Shown: piece after piece, positions 31,789-39,903 of the stretch | Layout of the letters: each line of letters opens with the position of its first letter | How positions within the stretch are numbered: the stretch's first letter is position 1 | Origin: an uncultured bacterium | GTDB lineage: Bacteria > Bacillota > Clostridia > Oscillospirales > Acutalibacteraceae | NCBI GenBank assembly: GCA_905215055.1 | Contig: CAJMOH010000013.1 | Coordinates: 1 to 60,481 of the forward strand | Length of the DNA: 60,481 nucleotides | Direction of reading: 5' to 3' | The notes under the pieces: generated by a model | Database searches by the model: none | The model's input: only the letters and a program-made list of their open reading frames with translations | What the model was told of the DNA's origin: nothing | Translations under genes and position numbers: made by a program

Positions 31789-32560
31789 GGACGGCCACGC
31801 TCCTTTCCCGGCTGGTGGCAAGCTGGGTCAGGGTGGCGGACACCGCCTGATACAGCTCGTCGTCCGTCATGGCGCCCCGGTAGATTTGGTGGTACACCTG
31901 GCCGTCCTTGATGAACAGCACCCGCCCGGCCCGGCACGCCGCCTGGAGGGAGTGGGTCACCATTAAAATGGTCTGCCCGTCCCGGTTTAAGTCGGAGAAG
32001 ATGTCCAGTATCTGTCCGGCGGAGCGGGAGTCCAGGGCGCCGGTAGGCTCGTCGGCCAAAATCAGCTCCGGATAGGTGATGATGGCCCGGGCAATGGCCG
32101 CCCGCTGCTTTTGGCCGCCGGAGACCTCGTAGGGGAACTTTTGCAGCAGCTCCCAAATGCCCAGCCGGTGGGCGATGGGGTCGATGCGCTTTTTCATCTC
32201 GTCGTACTTTTTGCCCGCCAGCACCAGGGGCAGAAAGATGTTGTCCTGCAAGGAGAAGGTGTCCAGCAGGTTGAAGTCCTGGAACACAAAGCCCAGGTGG
32301 TCCCGGCGGAAGGCGGAAATCTCCTTCTCATTGAGGGAGACGATGTCCCGCATATTCAAAAACACCTGGCCGCTGGTGGGCTTATCCAGCCCCGCCAGGA
32401 TGTTTAACAGGGTGGTCTTGCCGGAGCCCGACTCGCCCATAATGGCCACAAACTCCCCTTCCTCCACGGTGAAGCTCACCCCGGAGAGGGCCGTCACCCT
32501 GGCGCCGCCCAGCCGGGTGGTGTACACCTTTTTCAGATTGTTCACGTTTAGCAGAGCCAT
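31781..32560 (-). CDS. BceA-type ABC transporter ATP-binding protein
   Basis: A 259-residue ABC ATPase. Walker A is GESGSGKT (42-49), the signature VSGGQKQRAAIARAI (near 143), Walker B LILADEPTGALD (near 165), and the H-loop MVTHS. It belongs to the MacB/LolD/BceA class that pairs with FtsX-fold permeases, and the permease gene overlaps its end. The ATG at 32560 follows AAAGGAG. The operon is preceded by three TGTAAG-type direct repeats at 22-bp spacing and a TATACT -10 without a good -35, suggesting activator-dependent expression. Confidence 0.92.
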   Translation of the reverse strand: MALLNVNNLKKVYTTRLGGARVTALSGVSFTVEEGEFVAIMGESGSGKTTLLNILAGLDKPTSGQVFLNMRDIVSLNEKEISAFRRDHLGFVFQDFNLLDTFSLQDNIFLPLVLAGKKYDEMKKRIDPIAHRLGIWELLQKFPYEVSGGQKQRAAIARAIITYPELILADEPTGALDSRSAGQILDIFSDLNRDGQTILMVTHSLQAACRAGRVLFIKDGQVYHQIYRGAMTDDELYQAVSATLTQLATSRERSVAVHE

Positions 32561-32596
32561 GCTTCATTCTCCTTTTCCTTGTTCTTTACGAGAGAA

Positions 32597-32662
32597 AGTA
32601 TAAGCTCCGTTTCTTACAGGTTTCTGTCGCCCGCCTTACAAAAACAGAAAGCAAACCTTACG
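32597..32662 (-). promoter_or_regulatory. Activator-type promoter with three 22-bp-spaced direct repeats
   Basis: On the plus strand CTTACA at 32613-32618, CTTACA at 32635-32640 and CTTACG at 32657-32662, exactly 22 bp apart; on the minus strand these read TGTAAG, TGTAAG, CGTAAG in front of TATACT (32597-32602), the nearest 10 bp upstream of it. The expected -35 is poor. Same-face direct repeats beside a weak promoter are the usual layout for an OmpR-type response regulator. The middle repeat is inside the 16-bp sequence CGCCCGCCTTACAAAA (32628-32643) shared with 18690-18705. Confidence 0.62.
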
Positions 32663-32670
32663 GTTTCGCA

Positions 32671-32697
32671 AAGAAAAAGGCCGCCGCGGACGGCGGC
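32671..32697 (-). terminator. Terminator after the HAD nucleotidase
   Basis: GCCGCCG (32680-32686) pairs with CGGCGGC (32691-32697), loop CGGA, followed on the minus strand by TTTTTCTT. Confidence 0.85.
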
Positions 32698-32742
32698 AGC
32701 CTCTGGGGGGGTTCTGTTCTTAAAAGTAGGAAAGAGCGGGCA

Positions 32743-33459
32743 TTACAGCAGCAGGTCACGGATCTCCCCAAAGCTTGCCGCCCGGTAGGTGATGGAGAGG
32801 GCCTTGGCTTCCTCCTCCCACTGGGGGTGAAACTGCGCGGACTGGGGAAAATACCACAGGGAGTCGATGCCGGCGTTTTGGGCGCCCAGCATGTCCGAGG
32901 TGAGGGAGTCCCCCACAAGCAGGGCCTGCTCCCGCCGAAAGCCGGGAACGCGGGAGAACACATAGTCAAAGTACCGCGGGTCCGGCTTGGCGGCCCCGGC
33001 GTCCTCCGAGACAAACACATCCTTTACATAGGGCAGCAGGCCGGAGTGCTCCAGGCGGGTTCTTTGGCTGACGGCGTTGCCATTGGTGACGATGTACAGC
33101 AGGTATTTTTCAGAGAGGTCCCGGACCAGCTCCAGGGCGCCGGGCAGCAGCGCCCCGCCCTGACCCAGATTCTCAAAGTAGGCCCGGTTGATCTCCTCCG
33201 GTTCTCCGGAAAGCCCCGTTTCCTCCAGAAAGTCCACAAAGCGCCCCTTGTAGAGCTGGGGCTTGGTGCATTCTCCCCGCTCCAGCTTGGCCCACCAGCG
33301 GTTGTTGCAGGCCTCATACTGTTCCAGCAGCTGGGGGGAGTAGGGCCGCTGGCTGCCAAAGCAGGCCTTGTAGGTGGCCTGGAAGGCCTGCTCCATGTCC
33401 CTGTCAAAATCCAGCAGGGTGTAGTCGGCGTCGAAAAGCAGAAAACGATAGGATTTCAC
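32743..33459 (-). CDS. YjjG-family noncanonical pyrimidine nucleotidase (HAD)
   Basis: A 238-residue HAD-superfamily phosphatase. Motif I is LLFDADYTLLD with catalytic Asp10 and Asp12, motif II IVTNGNA, motif III the Lys in AKPDPRYFDYV, and motif IV LLVGDSLTSDMLGA. Cap and length match YjjG/YfnB, which dephosphorylate UMP, dUMP, dTMP or damaged pyrimidine nucleotides. The start is GTG at 33459, 7 nt behind AAAGGAG; a longer in-frame reading to 33555 would run through the promoter. It has its own TTGACA-17-TATGAT promoter and terminator. Confidence 0.86.
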   Translation of the reverse strand: MKSYRFLLFDADYTLLDFDRDMEQAFQATYKACFGSQRPYSPQLLEQYEACNNRWWAKLERGECTKPQLYKGRFVDFLEETGLSGEPEEINRAYFENLGQGGALLPGALELVRDLSEKYLLYIVTNGNAVSQRTRLEHSGLLPYVKDVFVSEDAGAAKPDPRYFDYVFSRVPGFRREQALLVGDSLTSDMLGAQNAGIDSLWYFPQSAQFHPQWEEEAKALSITYRAASFGEIRDLLL

Positions 33460-33526
33460 GGGAAAGGCTCCTTTCGGAAACATAGGCCCCCAAGGGGACG
33501 CATAGAGATACAGTATCCTACTAGGG

Positions 33527-33555
33527 ATCATACCCCAAATGGCGGCGGCTGTCAA
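33527..33555 (-). promoter_or_regulatory. Promoter of the HAD nucleotidase
   Basis: On the minus strand TTGACA (33550-33555), 17 bp, TATGAT (33527-33532). A near-palindrome, ATCCTACTAGGGAT (33515-33528), overlaps its -10 end and may be an operator for either divergent gene. Confidence 0.65.
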
Positions 33556-33584
33556 GAAAGGCCGGCCGCTGGAAAGGACGGCCT

Positions 33585-34820
33585 ATGCGGAAGCTTCATC
33601 TTCGGAAATACTGTTACCTGGTGCTGTGGGCGGCGCTGCTGGCCGCGGTGGCGGGCGTGTGGCTCTTTGGCGGGGAGCGGGCTGTGAAGGAGAGCGGCCA
33701 GGCGTCCTCCAGCGCGGTTCCCTCCGCCAGCCCTGCCTCCCAGACCGGAGAGGCGGAGGAGGAAACCCTGGTGGGGGTGTGGGTTCCCTATTTCTCCCTG
33801 GACACCGCGGAGCACACCCAGGAGGCCTTTGAGGAACATTACAAGCAGATCGCCCAAACCGCCCAGGAAAAGGGAATCAACGCCATGTTTGTCCATGTGC
33901 GGCCCTTTTCCGACGCCCTGTATCCCTCGGCCTATTATCCCTGGTCCCACATCCTCACCGGCACCCAGGGCCGGGATCCTGGCTATGATCCCCTGCAATT
34001 TATGATTGACACCACCCATCAGCTGGGCATGGAGTTTCACGCCTGGATCAACCCTCTGCGGGTGAAAACGGCGGAGACCCCCGCAGCCCTGGCGGACAAC
34101 AACCCCTATGGGACCCTGGGGGCGGAATCTCCCGGCTACTTTATGGAGTACGACGGCGGGGTGTATCTCAACCCGGCCTACCCGGCTGTGCGGTCCCTGA
34201 TTGCCGGCGGCGCGGCGGAAATCGCCCAGAACTACGATGTGGACGGCATCCACTTTGACGACTACTTCTATCCGTCGGAGGACGCCTCTCTGGACAGCGC
34301 CGCCTACGAGGCCTACACCCAGACGGTGGAGCAGCCCCTGCCCCTGCTGGAGTGGCGGGCGGCCAACATCAACGCTATGGTGGCCCAGGTGTACGAGAGC
34401 GTCAAGGCGGCGAGGGAGGAGGTGGTTTTTGGCATCTCGCCCCAGGGAAACATCCAAAACGATGAGGCGATGGGCGCGGACGTGAAAACCTGGGCGGCGG
34501 TTCCCGGCTATGTGGACTATCTGGCGCCCCAGCTGTACTTCAGCTTTGAAAACCAGGCGCTGCCCTACCAGCAGGCCCTGGAGGAGTGGGCCGCTCTGCC
34601 TCGGCACCAGGGGCTCAAGCTCTACGCGGGTCTGGCTCTTTACAAGGCGGGGACGGACGCGGACGGCGGCACCTGGCTGACCCGGGACAACATCATCGCC
34701 CTCCAGGCGGAGGCCGCTCTCAACGCCGGGTACCAGGGGGTCATTCTCTATTCCTCAGAGTATTTAGACGCCGCCCAAGCCGCCAAGGAGCTGGAAAACG
34801 CGATGGCGGTGCTGGGATAA
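33585..34820 (+). CDS. Membrane-anchored glycoside hydrolase-like protein (GHL10/DUF187)
   Basis: A 411-residue protein with a basic N-terminus and one hydrophobic helix (about 10-30), then a Ser/Ala/Pro linker to about 58, so the catalytic domain is outside the cell, held by the uncleaved or lipid-free anchor. The domain is a TIM barrel of the DUF187/GHL10 class (YngK-like): VGVWVPYFSL, INAMFVHVRPFSDALYPS, FHAWINPLRV, YFMEYDGGVYLNPAYPAVR, VDGIHFDDYFYPS and VDYLAPQLYFSF are all signature strands. The conserved Asp pair in HFDDYFYP is the probable catalytic or substrate site. Substrates are thought to be cell-wall or exopolysaccharide glycans. ATG 33585 follows GGAAAGGA; no clear promoter seen. 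Confidence 0.85.
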   Translation: MRKLHLRKYCYLVLWAALLAAVAGVWLFGGERAVKESGQASSSAVPSASPASQTGEAEEETLVGVWVPYFSLDTAEHTQEAFEEHYKQIAQTAQEKGINAMFVHVRPFSDALYPSAYYPWSHILTGTQGRDPGYDPLQFMIDTTHQLGMEFHAWINPLRVKTAETPAALADNNPYGTLGAESPGYFMEYDGGVYLNPAYPAVRSLIAGGAAEIAQNYDVDGIHFDDYFYPSEDASLDSAAYEAYTQTVEQPLPLLEWRAANINAMVAQVYESVKAAREEVVFGISPQGNIQNDEAMGADVKTWAAVPGYVDYLAPQLYFSFENQALPYQQALEEWAALPRHQGLKLYAGLALYKAGTDADGGTWLTRDNIIALQAEAALNAGYQGVILYSSEYLDAAQAAKELENAMAVLG

Positions 34821-34832
34821 GGGGACTATCAG

Positions 34833-34862
34833 TTGACGGGCGGCGCTTTAAGGTGCTATAAT
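34833..34862 (+). promoter_or_regulatory. Promoter of the XRE-cupin regulator
   Basis: TTGACG (34833-34838), 18 bp, TATAAT (34857-34862), 45 bp before the ATG. This excludes an in-frame start at 34833. Confidence 0.75.
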
Positions 34863-34907
34863 GTTGAAATCAAGAAAATTATCGAAAAAGCAAAGGAGAC
34901 GGGTACC

Positions 34908-35456
34908 ATGAGCGAGATCAATGAAATCGGCCCCCGCCTGCGGGAGCTGCGGGAAGCCAGCGACTACACAGTAGAGCGCCTGGCCGCGGAATTGAAGGTG
35001 GACCCGGAGGTATACCGGGCCTACGAGCAGGACGGAAAGGACATTCCCATCAGCCTGATTTACGAGATTGCCAACAAGTTTGGCGTGGACTTCGCGGAGA
35101 TTCTCACCGGAACCCCCGCCCGGCTGGACACCTATCACATTGTCCGCCGGGGTCACGGGCGGGTGGTCAACCGGAACCCGGAATACCACTTTGAGGATCT
35201 GGCCTACCGCTACGCCGACAAGGTGATGCAGCCCCTGCTGGTCACCCTGGAGCCAAGCGACAAGCCCGCCGGGCTGATTACCCATTCGGGCCAGGAGTTT
35301 AACCTGGTGCTGGAGGGTACGGTGATTGTGGTGATTGGCGACAAGGAGTTTGAGCTGAAGGCGGGAGACTCCATTTACTTCAACCCCACCGTACCCCACG
35401 GCCAGCGCTGCGGCGGGGATGTAAAGGCCCGGTTTGTCACTGTCATCGCAGAATAG
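34908..35456 (+). CDS. XRE-family regulator with C-terminal cupin domain
   Basis: A 182-residue regulator. The helix-turn-helix (about 8-65: LRELREASDYTVERLAAELKVDPEVYRAYEQDGKDIPISLIYEIANKFGV split over two helices pairs) is of the Cro/CI type. The C-terminal part from about 105 is a cupin_2 barrel with PAGLITHSGQEFNLVLEGTV and DSIYFNPTVPHGQRCGG; only part of the classical His set is visible, so metal binding is uncertain. This architecture often lies beside an acyl-CoA synthetase and probably senses an acyl or acyl-CoA compound. Here such a synthetase follows after a 570-bp repeat region. Confidence 0.87.
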   Translation: MSEINEIGPRLRELREASDYTVERLAAELKVDPEVYRAYEQDGKDIPISLIYEIANKFGVDFAEILTGTPARLDTYHIVRRGHGRVVNRNPEYHFEDLAYRYADKVMQPLLVTLEPSDKPAGLITHSGQEFNLVLEGTVIVVIGDKEFELKAGDSIYFNPTVPHGQRCGGDVKARFVTVIAE

Positions 35457-35487
35457 TCCGTGGCCGGACTGGCCAAGCCGCGGCGGA

Positions 35488-35652
35488 GTGCCTCCGCTGT
35501 CGATTCGCGCCCTGGGGCGGCGGCTGAGGGCCGCGCCTCATCGAGAGGCGAAAGCGCGTCCGCGGCCCAGTGCCTGGGCTGTCTCTTCGCGCCACGGAGC
35601 GGCGGCTTACGCTCGCGCTTGATCGAACCATTCATGCACGTCCGCGCCGGTG
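35488..35652. repeat. Diverged 82-bp tandem duplication
   Basis: Two copies at about 35488-35565 and 35570-35647 share a frame such as GTGCCT..GCTGTC..TTCGCGCC, GCGGCGGCT, GCGC..ATCGA and CGTCCGCG at a constant offset of 82 bp, with about a quarter of positions changed. The stretch 35457-35800 is GC rich and has no ribosome binding site or credible gene. It looks like an old non-coding dispersed repeat. Confidence 0.6.
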
Positions 35653-35814
35653 GTTTCGCTGGGACCTTCCCGGCCTTGCGGAACGCAAGAAGCCGGCATG
35701 CCTGGAGCGCAGCTCCCCGCGCAAGAGAGCTGACGTCTCGATTACTGTCCGCGCGCCAGTGCGCGCGCCCCGCGGCATGCTCAGTCCGAGCACGGACGGC
35801 TTGAGATGGGAAAG

Positions 35815-35971
35815 TGTACAACAACAGCGCAAACCCGCATAAACACTGGGGTTTTCGTTGTTGTACAGGTGTACAAGAATAGAAGAAAGCGTACAAGAAT
35901 GGGGTATACTTGTACACCCCGACAACAACGGAAAGCCGCATAAACACTGGGTTTTTTCTATACTTGTACAC
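35815..35971. repeat. Compound direct and inverted repeats upstream of the acyl-CoA synthetase
   Basis: TGTACAACAAC (35815-35825) and its reverse complement (35857-35867) enclose an AAACCC/GGGTTT inner stem. CCGCATAAACACTGGG occurs at 35835-35850 and 35936-35951 (offset 101). TATACTTGTACAC occurs at 35905-35917 and 35959-35971. GTACAAGAAT occurs at 35871 and 35891, 20 bp apart. All share a GTACAA core in both orientations. It is AT rich, unlike its GC-rich neighbour, and ends 54 bp before the synthetase start. The TATACT in each 13-bp copy could be a -10 box. Confidence 0.75.
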
Positions 35972-36025
35972 TTTTGGATTTCAAGTAGGGGGGCAACCCC
36001 CAGGATGTGAAAGGATGTGTTACCC

Positions 36026-37696
36026 GTGGACTATTTATTGAAAAAATTTCTGCCCCGTATTGAGTTTGACTCCTACGAGGATTTCAAGGCCAACTATCAA
36101 GTGAACGTGCCGGAGAATTTCAACTTTGGCTTTGACGTGGTGGACGCCTGGGCCGAGGCGGAGCCGGAGAAAAAGGCCCTGGTCTGGTGCGACGAGGAGG
36201 ACAACGAGAAGGTCTTTACCTTTACCGACATCAAGCGCCTGTCCAACAAGGCCGCCAATTTCTTCAAGAGCCTGGGGGTGAAAAAGGGCAGCGTGGTCAT
36301 GCTCATCCTGCGCCGCCGCTGGGAATACTGGATCTGCGCCACAGCCCTGCACAAGATCGGCGCGGTGCTGATTCCCGGCACCCTGCAGCTGACCAAAAAG
36401 GACATTGTCTACCGGGGCAACGCCGCCCAGGTCTGCGCCATCGTCTGCGTCAACGATCCCTTTGTGATTGAGCAGGTGGAGGCCGCCCAGCCGGACATCC
36501 CCTCTCTGAAGAACAAGATTCTGGTGGTGGAGCAGCGGGAGGGCTGGCTGGATCTCAACGAGGAGCTGGAGAAGTTCCCCGACACCTTCCCGCGCCCCAC
36601 CGGGGAGGAGGCCACCCGCTGGGACGACGTCATGCTGGTATACTTCACCTCTGGCACCACAGGGATGCCCAAGATGGTGCAGCACAATTTCTCCTATCCC
36701 CTGGGGCATATTGTCACTGCCAAATATTGGCAGCAGGTGGAGGAGAACAAGCTGCACATGAGCGTCTCCGACTCTGGCTGGGCCAAGTTCGGCTGGGGCA
36801 AAATCTACGGCCAGTGGGTCTGCGGGGCGGTGATCTTCTGCTATGACATGGAGGCCAAGTTCAACCCCCGCCACCTGCTGGAGCATTTGGAGAAATACAA
36901 GGTGACCACCTTCTGCGCGCCGCCTACCATGTTCCGGTTCATGCTCCAGGAGGACGTGACCAAGTATGACCTCTCCAGCATCCACCACTGCTGCATCGCC
37001 GGAGAGCCCCTGAACCCAGAGGTCTTTAAACAGTGGCTGGAGCTGACCGGCCTGAAGCTGTACGAGGGCTTCGGTCAAAGCGAAAGCTCGGTGATGCTGG
37101 CCAACTTCCAGTGGTTCGAGCCCATTCCCGGCTCTACGGGAAAGCCCTCGCCCCTGTACAATATCCAGCTGGTGGACGCGGAGGGCAAGCTCTGCGAGGA
37201 CGGCGAGGAGGGAACCATCGCCGTGATGGACGTGAGGCACAACCCGCCCACGGGCCTGTTCACCGGCTATTACTTAAACCCGGAAATGACTCAGGAAAAG
37301 CTGGGCGGCGCCTACTATGACACCGGGGACGTGGCCTGGCGGGACAGCAACGGCTATTACTGGTTTGTAGGCCGCAACGACGACGTGATTAAATGCTCGG
37401 GCTACCGCATTGGTCCCTTCGAGGTGGAGAGCGCCCTGCTGGAGCATCCGGCGGTGGTGGAGTGCGCCATCACCGGCGCGCCGGACCCCATCCGGGGCCA
37501 GGTGGTCAAGGCCACCATTGTGCTGGCCAAGGGCTATCAGGGAACCCCAGAGCTGACAAAAGAGCTGCAAAACCACGTCAAGCACGCCACGGCTCCCTAC
37601 AAATATCCCAGAGTCATCGAGTATGTGGACGAGCTGCCCAAGACTATCGGCGGCAAGATCAAGCGGGCGGAAATCCGCAGGGCGGACGAAGCGTAA
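36026..37696 (+). CDS. Acyl-CoA synthetase (AMP-forming), medium-chain type
   Basis: A 556-residue ANL-superfamily ligase that activates a carboxylic acid as acyl-AMP and then acyl-CoA. The phosphate loop is YFTSGTTGMPKMVQH, followed by A4/A5 motifs YEGFGQSES, the A7 motif YYDTGDVAW, the hinge DDVIKCSGYRIGPFEVE and the A10 lysine in KTIGGKIKRAEIR. Overall pattern fits medium-chain or aromatic acyl-CoA ligases rather than acetyl-CoA synthetase. The GTG at 36026 lies ten bases after AAAGGA; the GTG at 36017 is too close to it. The upstream XRE-cupin gene is the probable regulator, acting on the repeat region between them. Confidence 0.9.
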   Translation: MDYLLKKFLPRIEFDSYEDFKANYQVNVPENFNFGFDVVDAWAEAEPEKKALVWCDEEDNEKVFTFTDIKRLSNKAANFFKSLGVKKGSVVMLILRRRWEYWICATALHKIGAVLIPGTLQLTKKDIVYRGNAAQVCAIVCVNDPFVIEQVEAAQPDIPSLKNKILVVEQREGWLDLNEELEKFPDTFPRPTGEEATRWDDVMLVYFTSGTTGMPKMVQHNFSYPLGHIVTAKYWQQVEENKLHMSVSDSGWAKFGWGKIYGQWVCGAVIFCYDMEAKFNPRHLLEHLEKYKVTTFCAPPTMFRFMLQEDVTKYDLSSIHHCCIAGEPLNPEVFKQWLELTGLKLYEGFGQSESSVMLANFQWFEPIPGSTGKPSPLYNIQLVDAEGKLCEDGEEGTIAVMDVRHNPPTGLFTGYYLNPEMTQEKLGGAYYDTGDVAWRDSNGYYWFVGRNDDVIKCSGYRIGPFEVESALLEHPAVVECAITGAPDPIRGQVVKATIVLAKGYQGTPELTKELQNHVKHATAPYKYPRVIEYVDELPKTIGGKIKRAEIRRADEA

Positions 37697-37711
37697 AACA
37701 GCGCGAGAGAA

Positions 37712-37750
37712 AGATGGATTTCCAGTGGGGAAATTCATCTTTTTCTTTTC
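37712..37750 (+). terminator. Terminator after the acyl-CoA synthetase
   Basis: AGATGGATTTCC (37712-37723) pairs with GGAAATTCATCT (37729-37740) with one G-T pair, then TTTTCTTTTC. Confidence 0.85.
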
Positions 37751-37824
37751 TTCCCGCCGCCTCTGTGGTATAGTGGTAGCTGAGAAAAAAGGGCGGCGCA
37801 GGCCTGCCCGGAGAGGAGACAAGT

Positions 37825-39144
37825 ATGTACAAGTTTGACCGCCAGGAGTATGAAAGCCGCATGGCCTGGTATACCGGCGCCCGGTTTGGCATGTTCCTTC
37901 ACTGGGGGCTGTACGCCATCCCCGCCAGAGGGGAGTGGGTCCGCAGCGTGGAGCGCATGCCTAAGGAGGACTACATGCCTTATTTTCAGGAGTTTAACCC
38001 TGTGGACTTTGACCCCAAGGCTTGGGCCAGAGCCGCCAAGGAGGCGGGCATGAGGTATATGGTGCTCACCGCCAAGCACCACGACGGCTTCTGCCTGTTC
38101 GACAGCCAGTACACGGATTTCAAGTCCACCAACACCCCCTTTGGCCGGGACATTGTCAAGGAGTTTGTGGAGGCCGTCCGGGGGGAGGGCCTGAAGGTGG
38201 GGCTGTATTTCTCCCTGCTGGACTGGTATCACGAGGACTACCCCCACTATGGGGACCGGCACCATCCCATGCGGGACAACCCCGCCTATGGCAACGAGGG
38301 TCGGGACTTCGGCCGCTATGTGGAGTACCTTCACAACCAGGTGCGGGAGATCTGCACCAATTACGGCAAGCTGGACATCCTGTGGTTTGACTTCTCCTAT
38401 GAGAACGAGAACGCCGTCATGCGGGGAGAGACCTGGGGCGCTTCCCAGCTGGTGGACATGGTGCGCCAGCTGCAGCCCGGGGTGATTATCGACAACCGGC
38501 TGGAGGTCAGCGGCGAGGGCTTTGGCTCTCTGTGGGAGGGAGACCCCACCCCCTATCACGGGGACTTTGTCAGCCCCGAGCAGATCATTCCCCCGGACGG
38601 CCTGCGGGACAAGCAGGGTCGGGACCTGGTGTGGGAGGCCTGCGTCACCATGAACAACAACTGGGGCTACTGCCAGAACGACCGCTTTTACAAGCCCGCC
38701 TCCATGCTGATTAAAAAGCTGGTGGAGTGCGTTTCCAAGGGGGGCAACCTGCTCTTAAACGTAGGCCCCGACGCCCGGGGAAAATTCCCGCCCCAGTCCG
38801 TGGAGATCCTCCGGGAAATCGGCGCCTGGATGAAGGACAACTCCCAGAGCATCTACGGCTGCGGCAAGGCCGGCATGGAAAAGCCGGACGCCGGACGCAT
38901 CACCCGGAAGGGGAACAAGCTCTATTACCACCTGTTTGAGAACACCATTGGCCCCATGCCTCTGGCGGGCCTGAAGCGGGAGCAGATTGACCATGTGCGG
39001 ATGCTGGCCACCGGCGCGGAAATTCCCCTGGCCACAGACTGCTTCAGCGCCAATTACCCGGACATTGTGTTCGCGGACCTGGGGCCGGACCCGGTTCTCC
39101 CCGACCCGGTGGACACTGTGCTGGAAGTTACCCTGAAGGAGTAA
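37825..39144 (+). CDS. Alpha-L-fucosidase (GH29), cytoplasmic
   Basis: A 439-residue glycoside hydrolase family 29 enzyme without signal peptide, so it acts on imported fucosides. The barrel begins RMAWYTGARFGMFLHWGLYAIPARGEW, the GH29 signature; TAKHHDGFCLFDS holds the conserved His pair, and the nucleophile is Asp189 in DILWFDF. WEACVTMNNNWGY and GGNLLLNVGPDARG are also family hallmarks; the general acid is not fixed in this family and I do not assign it. It is followed by cutC (3 nt gap) and a transglutaminase-like gene, probably one operon. No fucose pathway genes are adjacent, so use in host-glycan breakdown is an inference. Confidence 0.93.
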   Translation: MYKFDRQEYESRMAWYTGARFGMFLHWGLYAIPARGEWVRSVERMPKEDYMPYFQEFNPVDFDPKAWARAAKEAGMRYMVLTAKHHDGFCLFDSQYTDFKSTNTPFGRDIVKEFVEAVRGEGLKVGLYFSLLDWYHEDYPHYGDRHHPMRDNPAYGNEGRDFGRYVEYLHNQVREICTNYGKLDILWFDFSYENENAVMRGETWGASQLVDMVRQLQPGVIIDNRLEVSGEGFGSLWEGDPTPYHGDFVSPEQIIPPDGLRDKQGRDLVWEACVTMNNNWGYCQNDRFYKPASMLIKKLVECVSKGGNLLLNVGPDARGKFPPQSVEILREIGAWMKDNSQSIYGCGKAGMEKPDAGRITRKGNKLYYHLFENTIGPMPLAGLKREQIDHVRMLATGAEIPLATDCFSANYPDIVFADLGPDPVLPDPVDTVLEVTLKE

Positions 39145-39147
39145 GAT

Positions 39148-39903
39148 ATGGAAGAACAGTTTGTTTTAGAGGCCTGCGTGGACAGCCTGGAATCTGCCCT
39201 GGCCGCCAAGGAGGGAGGCGCCACCCGTCTGGAGCTGTGCGCCAACCTGATGATCGGCGGCACCACCCCCATGCCCTCCCTGGTCCGCCGGGTGAAGAGG
39301 GAAACGGGCCTGCCGGTCCACTGTCTGCTGCGGCCCCGGTTTGGGGATTTTCTCTATACCCAGGAGGAGTTTTCCCTGCTGCTGGAGGACGCCGCCGCCC
39401 TGCTGGACGCCGGTGGGGACGCCGTTGTTTCCGGCTTTCTCACAGCGGAGGGAGATCTGGATCAGCAGAGGATTGGGGCGTTGGTGGACCTGTGCCGCCG
39501 GCGGGGCAGGAGGTTTACTTTGCACCGGGCCTTTGACATGTGCCGGGACCCCTTTGCCGCCCTGGAGCAGTGCGGCTCATTGGGAGTGGACACGGTGCTG
39601 ACCTCGGGCCAGGCCAACTCCTGCGTGGAGGGCCTTCCCCTGCTGGAGAGGCTGTGGCCCTGTCGGGGAAGGGTGGAGCTGCTGCTGGGGGCCGGGGTGG
39701 ACGCCGCCGCCATCCGGCAGGTGCGCCAAAGGCTGCCGGAGGCCCGGGCCTTTCACATGAGCGGCAAAATCACCCTGGAAAGCCCCATGACCTACCGGAA
39801 GGAGCGGGTCAGCATGGGGCTGCCCGGCTTTGACGAATACACGCTGTGGCGCGCGGACCCGGAAAAAATCCGGGCGGCGGGAAAGGAGCTGAGGAACCGG
39901 TGA
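39148..39903 (+). CDS. cutC: CutC family protein
   Basis: A 251-residue TIM-barrel protein. It opens VLEACVDSLESALAAKEGGATRLELCANLMIGGTTP, the CutC signature, followed by HCLLRPRFGDFLYT and FTLHRAFDMCRDP, with conserved Arg, Glu and His residues around the barrel mouth. CutC was named for copper tolerance in E. coli, but its real function is unsettled and it need not bind copper. It lies 3 nt after the fucosidase stop, and its own stop overlaps the next start (GTGA), so the three genes are tightly coupled. Context suggests carbohydrate rather than copper metabolism. Confidence 0.9.
   Translation: MEEQFVLEACVDSLESALAAKEGGATRLELCANLMIGGTTPMPSLVRRVKRETGLPVHCLLRPRFGDFLYTQEEFSLLLEDAAALLDAGGDAVVSGFLTAEGDLDQQRIGALVDLCRRRGRRFTLHRAFDMCRDPFAALEQCGSLGVDTVLTSGQANSCVEGLPLLERLWPCRGRVELLLGAGVDAAAIRQVRQRLPEARAFHMSGKITLESPMTYRKERVSMGLPGFDEYTLWRADPEKIRAAGKELRNR

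Noticed and set aside
35460..35842. Arg/Ala/Pro-rich reading frames in the gap after the XRE-cupin gene
   Set aside because: All frames on both strands are open because of GC bias; none has a ribosome binding site and the DNA is a tandem repeat.
37760..37785. tRNA-like segment GTGGTATAGTGGTAGC
   Set aside because: It resembles a tRNA D-arm, but no acceptor, anticodon or T-arm sequences follow.
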